A DNA stretch of 41,868 nucleotides from NCBI GenBank assembly GCA_002698965.1, contig PAAT01000152.1, positions 1-41,868 of the forward strand, given 5' to 3'. This DNA comes from Rhodopirellula sp. GTDB taxonomy: Bacteria; Planctomycetota; Planctomycetia; Pirellulales; Pirellulaceae. How positions within the stretch are numbered: the first letter of the stretch is position 1; each line of letters starts with the position of its first letter. Shown piece after piece: positions 17,582-26,135 of the stretch. The position numbers and the translations under genes are program-made. The notes under the pieces were generated by a model. It was not told where the DNA came from and made no database searches. It saw only the letters and a list, made by a program, of their open reading frames with translations.

Positions 17582-17728
17582 CCTTATCCTTCGAACACCC
17601 CCAATTGCTAATAAAGGCCGGAACTAGTTTTACCACTTTAGCGGTTCACGCTATTGAGGCTGTTGATAAAATAGAGTTTTGCCGACAAAGTGAAGGGATA
17701 GCCTTTAACGTTAGCAGGTCGAGAAGTA

Positions 17729-19147
17729 ATGTCACATCGTTTGTATATAGAAACCGTCGGTTGCCAGATGAATATGCTGGATAGTGAAATGGTCGTCGCC
17801 GACCTGCGCAAACGCGGTTACGAACTAACTTCCGATGTGAAAGCGGCTGACACGATTCTCTATAACACCTGCAGTGTTCGTGCTCATGCTGAAGACAAAA
17901 TCTACAGTGCTCTGGGTACGCTCAAATTGATGAAAAATCGCAATCCCGACAAAATCATCGGAGTGATGGGATGTATGGCTCAAAAAGATCAGCAGATCAT
18001 CTTTAACCGAGCACCTTACGTCGACTTCATCGTCGGCCCGGGGCAACTACAACAGGTTCCTGATCTGATAGACAAAGCACGTGATGGTGAAGAACAGCAA
18101 ATGGCCGTTGGTTTAGGCCGTCGCGAAGGCAGCAATGACGACATTAAACGAAGTCATGAAACCTTTGACCCTCTTCGTGATCCAACAATGCGTCCAACTC
18201 CGTATCAAGCCTACTTACGCATTCAGATCGGTTGTGACAAGTTTTGCACATACTGCGTAGTACCTAATACCCGAGGCCCGGAGCAAGGACGGAACCCACA
18301 ACAAATTGTGGAAGAAGCAAAGGTATTGGCTGACCAAGGATGTCTTGAAATCACTTTGCTCGGGCAAACCGTGAATAGTTATAGTTTCACAAATGCGGAA
18401 GGCGAGAGAACTCGGATGTCTGACCTACTTCGTTTACTTCACGAAGTCCGTGGTATCGAGCGTATTAAGTTCGTAACGAACTACCCGAGGGACATGAAAA
18501 AGGAATTACTGGAAACTATTCGTGACCTGCCCAAAATTTCGCCGTACCTGCATGTGCCATTACAACACGGTAATAATGACATGCTGAAACGAATGCGTCG
18601 TGGCTACACGGTCGAGCAATACCGCGACATGATGCATTTAATCTGGGATACGCTGCCAAATGCAGCCGTCTCGAGTGACTTCATTGTTGGGTTCTGCGGA
18701 GAGACTGACGAAGAATTCCAAACATGTATCGACTCGATTCGCGAATTCCGTTTCAAGAACAGTTTTATCTTCAAGTACAGCGAACGCGAAGGAACCAAAG
18801 CTGCGGGTACACTGATCGATGATGTTCCTTATCAAGTCAAACAGGAACGCAACAACGCGCTGCTGGCGGTACAAAATGAAGTCAGTGAAGCTGAAAATAT
18901 AAAATTTATCGGACACTCCGTCGACGTCTTAGTCGAAGGTCCAAGCAAGAAGGCCGAAAAGATGGAATCGAACGGACCCCTGAAACAAATGGTCGGCCGC
19001 ACACATTGCGACCGGATCGTTGTCTTTGATGGTAACGAACGACAGGCCGGGCAGATCCTGCCCGTCTCTATCTACGAAACCACTCCATTTACTCTCTTCG
19101 GAGCAGTCGTCACTCAGGAAGCCGGCCCCGAAGTCTACGCACTCTAA
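17729..19147 (+). CDS. miaB: tRNA-2-methylthio-N6-dimethylallyladenosine synthase MiaB
   Basis: This 472-residue radical SAM methylthiotransferase has the full MiaB plan. The N-terminal auxiliary cluster cysteines are Cys12 (VGCQMN), Cys48 (NTCSVR) and Cys82 (GCMAQ). The radical SAM cluster is Cys169, Cys173 and Cys176. A C-terminal TRAM domain holds about the last 65 residues. It adds the methylthio group to i6A37 of tRNAs that read UNN codons. It lies 21 bases upstream of mnmA, making a tRNA-modification pair. The TGCQMN/NTCSVR pattern favours MiaB over MtaB and RimO. Confidence 0.93.
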   Translation: MSHRLYIETVGCQMNMLDSEMVVADLRKRGYELTSDVKAADTILYNTCSVRAHAEDKIYSALGTLKLMKNRNPDKIIGVMGCMAQKDQQIIFNRAPYVDFIVGPGQLQQVPDLIDKARDGEEQQMAVGLGRREGSNDDIKRSHETFDPLRDPTMRPTPYQAYLRIQIGCDKFCTYCVVPNTRGPEQGRNPQQIVEEAKVLADQGCLEITLLGQTVNSYSFTNAEGERTRMSDLLRLLHEVRGIERIKFVTNYPRDMKKELLETIRDLPKISPYLHVPLQHGNNDMLKRMRRGYTVEQYRDMMHLIWDTLPNAAVSSDFIVGFCGETDEEFQTCIDSIREFRFKNSFIFKYSEREGTKAAGTLIDDVPYQVKQERNNALLAVQNEVSEAENIKFIGHSVDVLVEGPSKKAEKMESNGPLKQMVGRTHCDRIVVFDGNERQAGQILPVSIYETTPFTLFGAVVTQEAGPEVYAL

Positions 19148-19168
19148 TTCTGCGACAGGGAGCAGGAC

Positions 19169-20296
19169 ATGGCCCGAGTGGTATTAGCGATGTCTGGTGG
19201 AGTCGACAGTAGTGTGGCGGCTCACCTCCTGCTTGAACAGGGACATGACATCATAGGCGTTTTTATGCGGCATGGTGAAGAGTCTGCGGCGGCCTGTGAG
19301 CTCGATAGCGGGGAAGCGAATCCGCTATTACCTCTTTTACAAAACCGTGCTGACCACAAGCAAGGATGCTGCAGTGCTTCCGATGCTGAGGATGCCAGGA
19401 AAGTTGCGGACAAACTGTCGATCCCCTTCTACGCCCTAAACCTACAAAAAGACTTTAGCCGGATCATTGACTACTTTGTTGATGAGTACACGATCGGGCG
19501 TACTCCCAATCCTTGCGTGATGTGTAATAACTGGATCAAGTTTGGCAGACTATTCGACTACGCCGACAGTATTGATGCCGAATATGTCGCGACCGGGCAT
19601 TATGCTCGACTAGTCCATGATCAACAAAACCAAATCCGCTTAGCCCGGGGAATTGACGGCACAAAAGATCAAGCCTACGTCTTATTTGGGATTGAGCAGA
19701 AATACTTATCGCGTATGTTGCTACCGGTCGGAGGATTCCCCAAGACAGAAATTCGTGAAATCGCTGCAGGGATCAGTTTACGAGTGGCCGACAAGAAAGA
19801 CAGTCAGGAAATATGCTTTGTCACGTCAGGACATCATGGCGACTTCGTTCGCCAACGTCGCGGCGAAATCGATCTCTCGGGCGAAATTATCACAACCGAT
19901 GGTACAGTAGTCGGGCGACATGACGGTATCGAAAATTATACCGTCGGACAACGCAAAGGCCTCGGAGTCGCACTCGGAACACCACACTACGTGGTAAAAA
20001 TCAATCGTGATTCCCATCAGGTCGTACTAGGCAGTCATGATGAACTGGGAAAGACATCTTTGCAGGCAGATCGTACAAACTGGTTAATCACACCCGAGCC
20101 TGAACAATCATTTCGTTGTCAGGCTCAGATCCGCTACAACAGTGCTCCACAGGACGCCACCGCTTCTATTGGTGAGTTGAATGGTGAACAAATACTGCAA
20201 GTCACGTTTGATCAGCCGGTTCATGGTATTGCACCAGGGCAAGCCGTTGTTTGCTACGATGGAGAAATGGTCATTGGTGGTGGCTGGATCCGTTGA
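19169..20296 (+). CDS. mnmA: tRNA-specific 2-thiouridylase MnmA
   Basis: This 375-residue enzyme makes 2-thiouridine at wobble position 34 of Lys, Glu and Gln tRNAs. The PP-loop SGGVDSS is at residues 9-15. The catalytic pair is Cys119 (NPCVMCN) and Cys216 (DSQEICF), equivalent to E. coli Cys102 and Cys199. GTKDQAYVLF and YTVGQRKGLGV are also typical. Compared with E. coli there is an insertion of about 25 residues after the first strand (about 36-66), ending in a Cys-Cys pair. It is closely linked to miaB upstream. Confidence 0.93.
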   Translation: MARVVLAMSGGVDSSVAAHLLLEQGHDIIGVFMRHGEESAAACELDSGEANPLLPLLQNRADHKQGCCSASDAEDARKVADKLSIPFYALNLQKDFSRIIDYFVDEYTIGRTPNPCVMCNNWIKFGRLFDYADSIDAEYVATGHYARLVHDQQNQIRLARGIDGTKDQAYVLFGIEQKYLSRMLLPVGGFPKTEIREIAAGISLRVADKKDSQEICFVTSGHHGDFVRQRRGEIDLSGEIITTDGTVVGRHDGIENYTVGQRKGLGVALGTPHYVVKINRDSHQVVLGSHDELGKTSLQADRTNWLITPEPEQSFRCQAQIRYNSAPQDATASIGELNGEQILQVTFDQPVHGIAPGQAVVCYDGEMVIGGGWIR

Positions 20297-20371
20297 TGGG
20301 TCATTGCTCCCACACCATCTAATCGTGCATAATCTACAATCAAAGACAAAGCCGCTTTCACATTCGAGCCT

Positions 20372-21482
20372 ATGAAAACCAATATGCTTTCAGAACTAAA
20401 AGACCGAGCAGAATCAATTCAACAAAAACTACTCCAACTCGGAGATAGTCTTTGACTACGCTACAAAAACCGAAAATATTCAAGCCATAGAATCTCAGAT
20501 GGCTGCGGCTGGTTTCTGGGACCATCAGGAAACCGCTCAGGCAGCGGTTGCCAATCTTAAATCACTCAAAGCTGTTACCGCACCACTTGACGAATTGACG
20601 GCGGCAGCTGAGGACTTGACGGTCCTGCTGGAAATGTGCCAGGAAGAGCCGGAGATGGAAGCAGAGGTTGAGCAGGAGATCACACGTCTTGAATCTCTTT
20701 GTGAAGATCTAAAACTAAAATCCATGCTCAATGGCCCTCATGATAACTCCGGAGCTATTCTGACAATCTATGCTCGAGATGGAGGTACGGATGCCAACGA
20801 CTGGGCGGAAATGCTCTTACGTATGTATATCCAGTGGGCCAGCCAGGAAGGGCACCAGGTCTCTCTGCTAGATCGTAGTGACAATGATATTGCAGGTATT
20901 AACAATGCAACCATCTGTGTGCGGGGAGCGATGGCCTATGGCTATCTAAAAGGTGAAGCAGGGATTCATCGTCTGGTGAGAATTAGTCCGTTTAATTCTG
21001 AAGGAAAACGCCAAACAAGTTTTGCTGCGATTGATATATCTCCCGAAATCTCCGACGATATTGAAATAGAAATTGACGAAAAAGATGTTCGGGAAGATAC
21101 CTATCGTGCCAGCGGAGCTGGTGGACAGCACGTCAACAAGACGGATAGTGCTGTACGTTTGACGCATGAACCGACTGGAATTGTCGTCCAGTGTCAAAAT
21201 GAACGGAGTCAACATAAGAACCGTGCCTCTGCTTACAAGATGTTACGAGCCAGACTTGCGCGAGTGGAAGAAGAAAAACGCGAGGCAGAACAGGCTCAGA
21301 AGTACAAAGATAAAGCTCGTGTCGGCTTTGGCTCTCAAATTCGTAACTATTTCCTGCATCCTGACCAGCGGGTTAAAGATGCTCGTACAGGACATTCCGA
21401 AGGGAACTTTCATTCCGTGCTGGATGGAAATATTCAGGGATTTCTGGAGAGTTTTCTGCGTTGGCGCATCGGACAAGATTAA
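20372..21482 (+). CDS. prfB: Peptide chain release factor 2, with programmed +1 frameshift
   Basis: RF2 ends translation at UGA and UAA. The gene is in two frames. ATG 20372 opens 27 codons that end at CTT, then an in-frame TGA (20453-20455); a +1 shift at CTT TGA C resumes at GAC (20454) and runs to 21482, giving 369 residues. Residues then number exactly like E. coli RF2: the SPF anticodon tripeptide is at 205-207 and the catalytic GGQ at 250-252. A purine-rich GGAG lies just upstream of the slip site. A simple open-frame reading would start wrongly at ATG 20499 and lose the first 42 residues. The shift lets RF2 levels control its own synthesis. Confidence 0.95.
20441..20456 (+). promoter_or_regulatory. 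Programmed +1 frameshift site of prfB
   Basis: The slip site CTT TGA C is at 20450-20456, with GGAG at 20441-20444 as the internal Shine-Dalgarno-like stimulator. In E. coli the stimulator is three bases from CTT; here it is about five away, so efficiency may differ. Confidence 0.9.
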
Positions 21483-21487
21483 AATAC

Positions 21488-21507
21488 ACTTCCCGAATCG
21501 GGTAAGT
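21488..21507. other. Imperfect palindrome after prfB
   Basis: The 20-base stretch reads ACTTCCCGA then ATCGGGTAAGT; the arms match with one bulged base. It could be a weak hairpin or a protein-binding site in the gap between prfB and the hypothetical gene. No T-run follows. Confidence 0.3.
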
Positions 21508-21574
21508 ACACCCATACCAACCATTTTATATTTGCGAAATGGATTGGTGTGAGAGGGATAAGAGGAGACTATGT

Positions 21575-22147
21575 GTGTCTGAATTAAAGCATCTCGAAGC
21601 GATTGGACCTGATGCCACAGGTTTACGAACTTCCATGGAATGGCGCAACGATCGTTTCGCTCATGTGGTGGACTGGGTCGCAGGTGATCAGGTCTTTCGA
21701 TTACTGGAAAGTGTGGAAGGAAGCGAAGAAGATTGTTGGCCTCCAAGCCCTGCTCTGCAGGATTTATCTGTTGAACAGCGGACCCAAAGTCGTCAGGTCG
21801 GCCTAATGGTAGGAATGGCCGGAAACAGCCATTGGTCGATGAGTATGGAAAACGATCATCCTCAACGCTCTCTTCTATTTGATGTGGCCTGTCGTGTCGC
21901 AGATGAAGAGGCTGGCTCGTTAGGGACCACGTATCGCTGTAGCGTACCTGTAAAAATTGCGGATCCAATTCAGAAAATTGCTGAGCTTTCGATTGCCGGT
22001 AGAACCTGTCGAATAAAAATTGAATCGACCGGACGTGGTGAATTAGACAACCTTGAAATCGACGGAAACCTGATAAAAATCACCCCCACAGAAAAGCCGG
22101 CTAGCTGGCCTGCAACAGTTCGCTGGAAATACAGGCTATTTGGCTGA
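21575..22147 (+). CDS. Hypothetical protein
   Basis: This 190-residue soluble protein has no domain I recognise. It is rich in beta-type segments and has an ELSIAGRTCRIKIES stretch near residue 140. I chose the GTG at 21575 because AGGAG (21563-21567) lies seven bases upstream; an ATG at 21539 has no such site, and an ATG at 21571 is out of frame and stops after three codons. It follows prfB by about 90 bases on the same strand. The function is unknown. Confidence 0.65.
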   Translation: MSELKHLEAIGPDATGLRTSMEWRNDRFAHVVDWVAGDQVFRLLESVEGSEEDCWPPSPALQDLSVEQRTQSRQVGLMVGMAGNSHWSMSMENDHPQRSLLFDVACRVADEEAGSLGTTYRCSVPVKIADPIQKIAELSIAGRTCRIKIESTGRGELDNLEIDGNLIKITPTEKPASWPATVRWKYRLFG

Positions 22148-22254
22148 CATTTCTTTCCTGTTCAGGCATTTTGTCCCCCTTGAAAAACGTCCTCACTACG
22201 ATAAGAATTGTTGAATCAGCGTGATTCATCTCCCATTAACTTTTGGAAACATCT

Positions 22255-22965
22255 ATGGTCTTCGAACACATTGAAAACCTTAAGCGAATTTACACCGATC
22301 AACTCGTTATCGTCGATGACAATCGTACTGAGCTAGGTCGATTTCAGGGACTGACTGGCACTGTGAAAACCGTGAATATGAGTGGTCGGGCCCTTGTTGA
22401 ATTTGATGGTTATAACAATATCGGCTGGTATGATATTGATGTCGATTTTCTAAAGCTTGTTGATGAGCCGGTTCATGAAACAGAAACGGTCTCAACTCCT
22501 GTCCCTCCTGCTGAAGCCGCAACGCCGGCTGCCGAGGCTGCTGTAGAAACCACAACGTCCACTGTCGAGACTCCCGCTGAGAAGCCAGCCCCTGCTAAAG
22601 CCGATGCAGGAAACATGAGTGTTGCTGACATGTTAGCTTCTGCCCGAGCAAGTGCTGCAGGTGAAGAGGCTCCTGCTGCTGAGGCTCCTGCTGCGGTCGA
22701 TACGGAAAACATGAGTGTTGCTGACATGTTAGCCGCTGCCCGAGCAAGTGCTGCAGGTGAAGAGACTCCTACTGCTGAGGCTCCTGCTACTGAAGCTCCT
22801 GCAGAAGAGCAGGCGGCTGAAGAACCGCAAGAAGCTGCTGCTGAAGACACCCCCGCAGAAGAACCGGCAACCGCTCCCGCTGGTGAAACGGGTAATGCTC
22901 AAGCCCTGAAAGAAACGGATGATGTTGATGGCATGTTGGACTATTGTCGAAAAGTCGACGGGTAA
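22255..22965 (+). CDS. KOW-like N-terminal domain protein with MSVADMLA repeats
   Basis: This 236-residue protein has two parts. Residues 1-70 look like a small SH3/KOW-type barrel (GLTGTVKTVNMSGRALVEFDG, then GWYDIDVDFLKLV). The rest is a low-complexity Ala/Pro/Glu/Thr tail holding two near-identical 32-residue units, starting at Asn120 and Asn152, each opening NMSVADMLA and followed by ARASAAGEE. A short acidic end has DDVDGMLDYCRKVDG. I chose ATG 22255 over a TTG four codons upstream. There is no signal peptide or membrane helix. Function unknown; a binding domain with a disordered tail bearing short linear motifs is a reasonable picture. A strong terminator follows. Confidence 0.75.
   Translation: MVFEHIENLKRIYTDQLVIVDDNRTELGRFQGLTGTVKTVNMSGRALVEFDGYNNIGWYDIDVDFLKLVDEPVHETETVSTPVPPAEAATPAAEAAVETTTSTVETPAEKPAPAKADAGNMSVADMLASARASAAGEEAPAAEAPAAVDTENMSVADMLAAARASAAGEETPTAEAPATEAPAEEQAAEEPQEAAAEDTPAEEPATAPAGETGNAQALKETDDVDGMLDYCRKVDG
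22612..22803 (+). repeat. Two tandem 96-bp repeats inside the MSVADMLA gene
   Basis: Unit one is 22612-22707 and unit two 22708-22803. The first ~80 bases of each are nearly identical at the DNA level, with only a few substitutions, so the duplication is recent or kept uniform. The period is exactly 32 codons, preserving the frame. Confidence 0.85.
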
Positions 22966-23000
22966 ACCAAACCCGCGTTAACTAGGAACATGTAAAGAAA

Positions 23001-23025
23001 GTCGGGCTTTATCGCCCGGCTTTTT
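23001..23025. terminator. Bidirectional intrinsic terminator between convergent genes
   Basis: GTCGGGC (23001-23007) pairs with GCCCGGC (23014-23020), with one G-U pair and a 6-base loop, followed by TTTTT on the plus strand. On the minus strand the hairpin is followed by TTTCTTT. It serves the plus-strand repeat protein gene and the minus-strand nadA, whose stop codon begins at 23027 and ends at 23025. Confidence 0.85.
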
Positions 23026-24158
23026 CATTTCACACTAAGCATACGTTCCAGTGCCACTAAAGACCATTGAGACACCTCCTCGTCCACATGAATGGCATTG
23101 ACCTGAGTTCCATACACAAGATTCTCAAGGCTCCAGCAAAGATGTGCTAAATCAATCCTGTACATCGTCGCACACATGCAGACCACAGGGGATAGGAAGT
23201 GGATCTTGAGATGAGAGTTTTCTTTTTTAAGACGGTTCACCAAATGCAATTCTGTCCCGATAGCCCAACTGGACCCCGCCTCAGCATTCTTGATCACTTC
23301 AATGATCTTACCAGTTGACCCTGATATATCAGCTAGGTCATTGACTTCCTGAGGGCATTCGGGATGCACTAGAATGTTGATCCCTGGGTGTTGTTCGCGG
23401 AACATCTCCACATGTTCAGCCTGAAACATCTGATGCACGCTACAGTGACCTTTCCAGAGAATGACTTTACTACCCTCAATCGCCGCCTCAGTATTGCCTC
23501 CCATTTCCAGTTGATAAGGATCCCAGACTGGCATCTGTTCATTCGTAATCCCCATTTTCAAACTGGTATTTCTGCCGAGATGTTGGTCCGGAAAGAAAAG
23601 GACTCGGCTTGTGCGGTTGAATGCCCATTCAAGAACAGCCGGGGCGTTACTTGATGTACAAACGATTCCATTGTGTTTACCCACAAATGCTTTCAGGCTG
23701 GCCGCTGAATTAATATAGGTTACCGGGGTAATGTCATTTGTATCAATGACTTCACCCAGATCTGCCCAGCAGTTTTCCACTTGTTCAATCCCGGCCATAT
23801 CAGCCATGGAACAACCGGCTGCCATATCTGGCAACGTGACAGATACGCGATAACCTCGCTTATCAAATACTTCTGGGCGATTTGCCAGAATATCTGCCGT
23901 CTCCGCCATAAAGTGAACGCCACAGAAAACAATATGCTTACAATCTGTATTCTCGGCTGCCATCTGACTCAACTGGTAACTATCACCACGTAAGTCACAG
24001 TGCTCAATCACTTCATCTTGTTGATAATGGTGCCCCAAAATTAACAATTCCGGGCCCATGGCTTCACGAACTCGTTCGATCCGTTCCGACAGTTCATCAT
24101 TTTCGAGGGATTTATAACTGGCGATATCCGGCAGGGGTTGCTCGGTTGCAATACTCAT
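23025..24158 (-). CDS. nadA: Quinolinate synthase A
   Basis: This 377-residue enzyme condenses iminoaspartate with dihydroxyacetone phosphate to quinolinate, the first ring of NAD, using an oxygen-sensitive 4Fe-4S cluster. Three cysteines at the expected places bind it: Cys79 (VFCGVHFMAE), Cys167 (IVCTSSNA) and Cys327 or Cys329 (VVCMCATM). GHHYQQDEV near residue 42, WKGHCSVH and LVHPECP are also characteristic. I start at ATG 24158; a TTG three codons earlier is less likely. No nadB or nadC lies next to it. It converges on the repeat-protein gene and is divergent from the trpG/pabA-type gene. Confidence 0.95.
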   Translation of the reverse strand: MSIATEQPLPDIASYKSLENDELSERIERVREAMGPELLILGHHYQQDEVIEHCDLRGDSYQLSQMAAENTDCKHIVFCGVHFMAETADILANRPEVFDKRGYRVSVTLPDMAAGCSMADMAGIEQVENCWADLGEVIDTNDITPVTYINSAASLKAFVGKHNGIVCTSSNAPAVLEWAFNRTSRVLFFPDQHLGRNTSLKMGITNEQMPVWDPYQLEMGGNTEAAIEGSKVILWKGHCSVHQMFQAEHVEMFREQHPGINILVHPECPQEVNDLADISGSTGKIIEVIKNAEAGSSWAIGTELHLVNRLKKENSHLKIHFLSPVVCMCATMYRIDLAHLCWSLENLVYGTQVNAIHVDEEVSQWSLVALERMLSVK

Positions 24159-24330
24159 GAATTCCAATTCTTTGTGTTGCTGGCAAAGAGACTATTAAGT
24201 TAACTCTTATTATTATCGCCAAATCCACTCTTGGGAATTGGGAATTTACGTCACTTCAAGGACTCGATATGTATGGCTACTACGTTAAAATACTTTCATT
24301 GGCATTGCTTTTTACATAACGTAAACACTC

Positions 24331-24918
24331 ATGATTCTACTCATCGACAATTACGATTCCTTCACCTACAACCTCGTTCAGCGATTAGGAGAATTCGATC
24401 CTACTCTGAATATTCAGGTTTATCGTAATGATCAGATAACACCTGAACAGGTCGAAGCTCTCAATCCATCTCATATCATCATTTCCCCCGGGCCATGTAC
24501 ACCCACCGAAGCCGGGGTAAGCATGGATGTGATTTCTCACATGAAAGGTAAAGTTCCCATACTCGGAGTTTGTCTGGGTCATCAATCGATCGGGCAATCC
24601 ACCGGCTCGACTATTGTTCGTGCTAAACAATTAATGCATGGAAAAACTGATTCGATCCATCATGACAATCAGGGAATTTTCGCTGACCTACCCAATCCAT
24701 TCATTGCGACCCGCTACCATAGTCTGGTCATCCAACCGGACACACTCCATGATGAATTTGAAGTCGCAGCCTGGGCAGATGCTCCTGATGGATCCACCGA
24801 AATCATGGCAATTCGTCATAAGAACTACCCCTTAATCGGATGGCAATTTCATCCTGAAAGTTTTCTTTCCGATGTGGGTCCGACAATCCTCCAGCGCTTT
24901 CTTGAACTGACAATATGA
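24331..24918 (+). CDS. pabA: Anthranilate/aminodeoxychorismate synthase glutamine amidotransferase subunit
   Basis: This 195-residue class I glutamine amidotransferase begins with the family opening LIDNYDSFTYN. The triad is Cys81 (GVCLGHQ), His174 and Glu176 (WQFHPES). It releases ammonia from glutamine for a chorismate-using partner that is not in this window. The sequence alone does not separate TrpG (tryptophan) from PabA (folate), and many bacteria use one protein for both; with no trp genes around, pabA is a slight preference. Its TGA overlaps the ATG of moeA by four bases (ATGA), so the two are coupled. Confidence 0.88.
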   Translation: MILLIDNYDSFTYNLVQRLGEFDPTLNIQVYRNDQITPEQVEALNPSHIIISPGPCTPTEAGVSMDVISHMKGKVPILGVCLGHQSIGQSTGSTIVRAKQLMHGKTDSIHHDNQGIFADLPNPFIATRYHSLVIQPDTLHDEFEVAAWADAPDGSTEIMAIRHKNYPLIGWQFHPESFLSDVGPTILQRFLELTI

Positions 24919-26123
24919 TCAGCGTTGACCAAGCATTGACGAAAATCATGGCTCGGCTACCGGAATGCCGCCCGACCCATTGCACGCTATCCAATGCAGT
25001 AGGCTATGTTTTGGCCGAAGATGTCCAAAGTGATATCGACTCGCCACCCTATGACAAATCCTTAGTTGATGGTTATGCCGTCATTGCTGACGATGTGCAA
25101 CGAAATGTCGTTCTTGATGTATTGGAAGAAGTACTCGCAGGACAAACTCCCACAAAAATCGTTCGTACCAAAACAGCTATCCAAATCATGACGGGAGCTC
25201 CTTTGCCTCAAGGCGCCAATGCTGTCGTAATGATTGAGCAAACAAGTCGAGACGGACAAAAGGTAATCATCCACCAAGACGCGATTCAACCTGAGGCTAA
25301 TGTCATGAGACAGGCAACCTCTCTGTCTCAGGGGGAGATCATCCTCTCAAAAGGCACTCTTATCAGGCCTATCGAGGTTGGTATTTTGGCTGAAATTGGC
25401 TGTACTAACGTCCCTGTCTACCAACCTCCTAAACTGGCCGTGATAAGTACGGGGGATGAGCTTGTACAGGCGACTACAACACCACACGGAGGTCAGATCA
25501 GAAACTCCAATGGTCCCCTGCTGCAGGCATTAGCAACAAGTTTTGGAGCAGAGGCTCAATCCCTGGGAATTGGAATTGATGACTTTCAAACCTTATCTGA
25601 CTTAGTAGCGACAGGATTGGAATCAGACATCCTTATTCTTTCTGGAGGAGTATCCGCCGGTGTCAAAGATTTGGTTCCAGCCGTACTCGAACAACATGGC
25701 GTAGAACAGGTGTTTCACAAACTCAAACTCAAACCTGGAAAGCCGCTCTGGTTTGGCGTACTTTCATCGGCTGACCGGCAAATAATGGTTTTCGGGCTTC
25801 CCGGAAACCCTGTTAGTAGCCTCGTTTGCTTTCTGCTTTTTGTAGCCCCCGTCATATTTAGGATGACGGGCAAACATTCCGAGTGTTTACGAGAAACAAC
25901 TGCATGTCTGACCACTGATTTTCAACAACGTGGAGATCGTCCCACCTACTTCCCCGCTCAATTGACAGAACGTAACGGAAACCGCTACGTTACACCCCTG
26001 GCCTGGAAAGGCTCAGCGGACCAGCGAACGCTTAGTGAGGCTAATGCCCTGGCTTTCTTTGAGGCCGGAAATCAACTTTATCCGAACGGTGAGGAAATCT
26101 CTGTTTTTGAAATTCCTTCCTAA
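24915..26123 (+). CDS. moeA: Molybdopterin molybdenumtransferase MoeA
   Basis: This 402-residue protein inserts molybdate into adenylylated molybdopterin to give molybdenum cofactor. The MoCF-binding domain shows STGDEL, LSGGVSAGVKD and the molybdopterin-binding GLPGNPVSS. The N-terminal part has SPPYDKSLVDGYAV and IMTGAPLPQGANAVVMIE, and a C-terminal barrel closes it. The length is normal. It overlaps pabA by four bases and lies 12 bases before lnt. No molybdoenzyme is visible in the window. Confidence 0.95.
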   Translation: MISVDQALTKIMARLPECRPTHCTLSNAVGYVLAEDVQSDIDSPPYDKSLVDGYAVIADDVQRNVVLDVLEEVLAGQTPTKIVRTKTAIQIMTGAPLPQGANAVVMIEQTSRDGQKVIIHQDAIQPEANVMRQATSLSQGEIILSKGTLIRPIEVGILAEIGCTNVPVYQPPKLAVISTGDELVQATTTPHGGQIRNSNGPLLQALATSFGAEAQSLGIGIDDFQTLSDLVATGLESDILILSGGVSAGVKDLVPAVLEQHGVEQVFHKLKLKPGKPLWFGVLSSADRQIMVFGLPGNPVSSLVCFLLFVAPVIFRMTGKHSECLRETTACLTTDFQQRGDRPTYFPAQLTERNGNRYVTPLAWKGSADQRTLSEANALAFFEAGNQLYPNGEEISVFEIPS

Positions 26124-26135
26124 CCACCTTATGGC

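Noticed and set aside
20499..21482. prfB as a simple frame starting at ATG 20499
   Set aside because: The frameshift reading adds the missing N-terminus, keeps the slip-site consensus and restores the E. coli residue numbering.
21243..21968. 241-codon minus-strand frame
   Set aside because: It lies antisense across the conserved end of prfB and the next gene; its sequence is Cys-, His- and Phe-rich with no domain and no ribosome site.
22612..22803. Two near-identical DNA repeats as a CRISPR-like array
   Set aside because: Only two units, in frame inside a coding gene with a 96-base period and no spacers; a protein tandem duplication explains it.
22473..22850. 125-codon minus-strand Ala/Ser-rich frame
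   Set aside because: It is the antisense shadow of the Ala/Pro/Glu repeat tail; low complexity keeps stops away.
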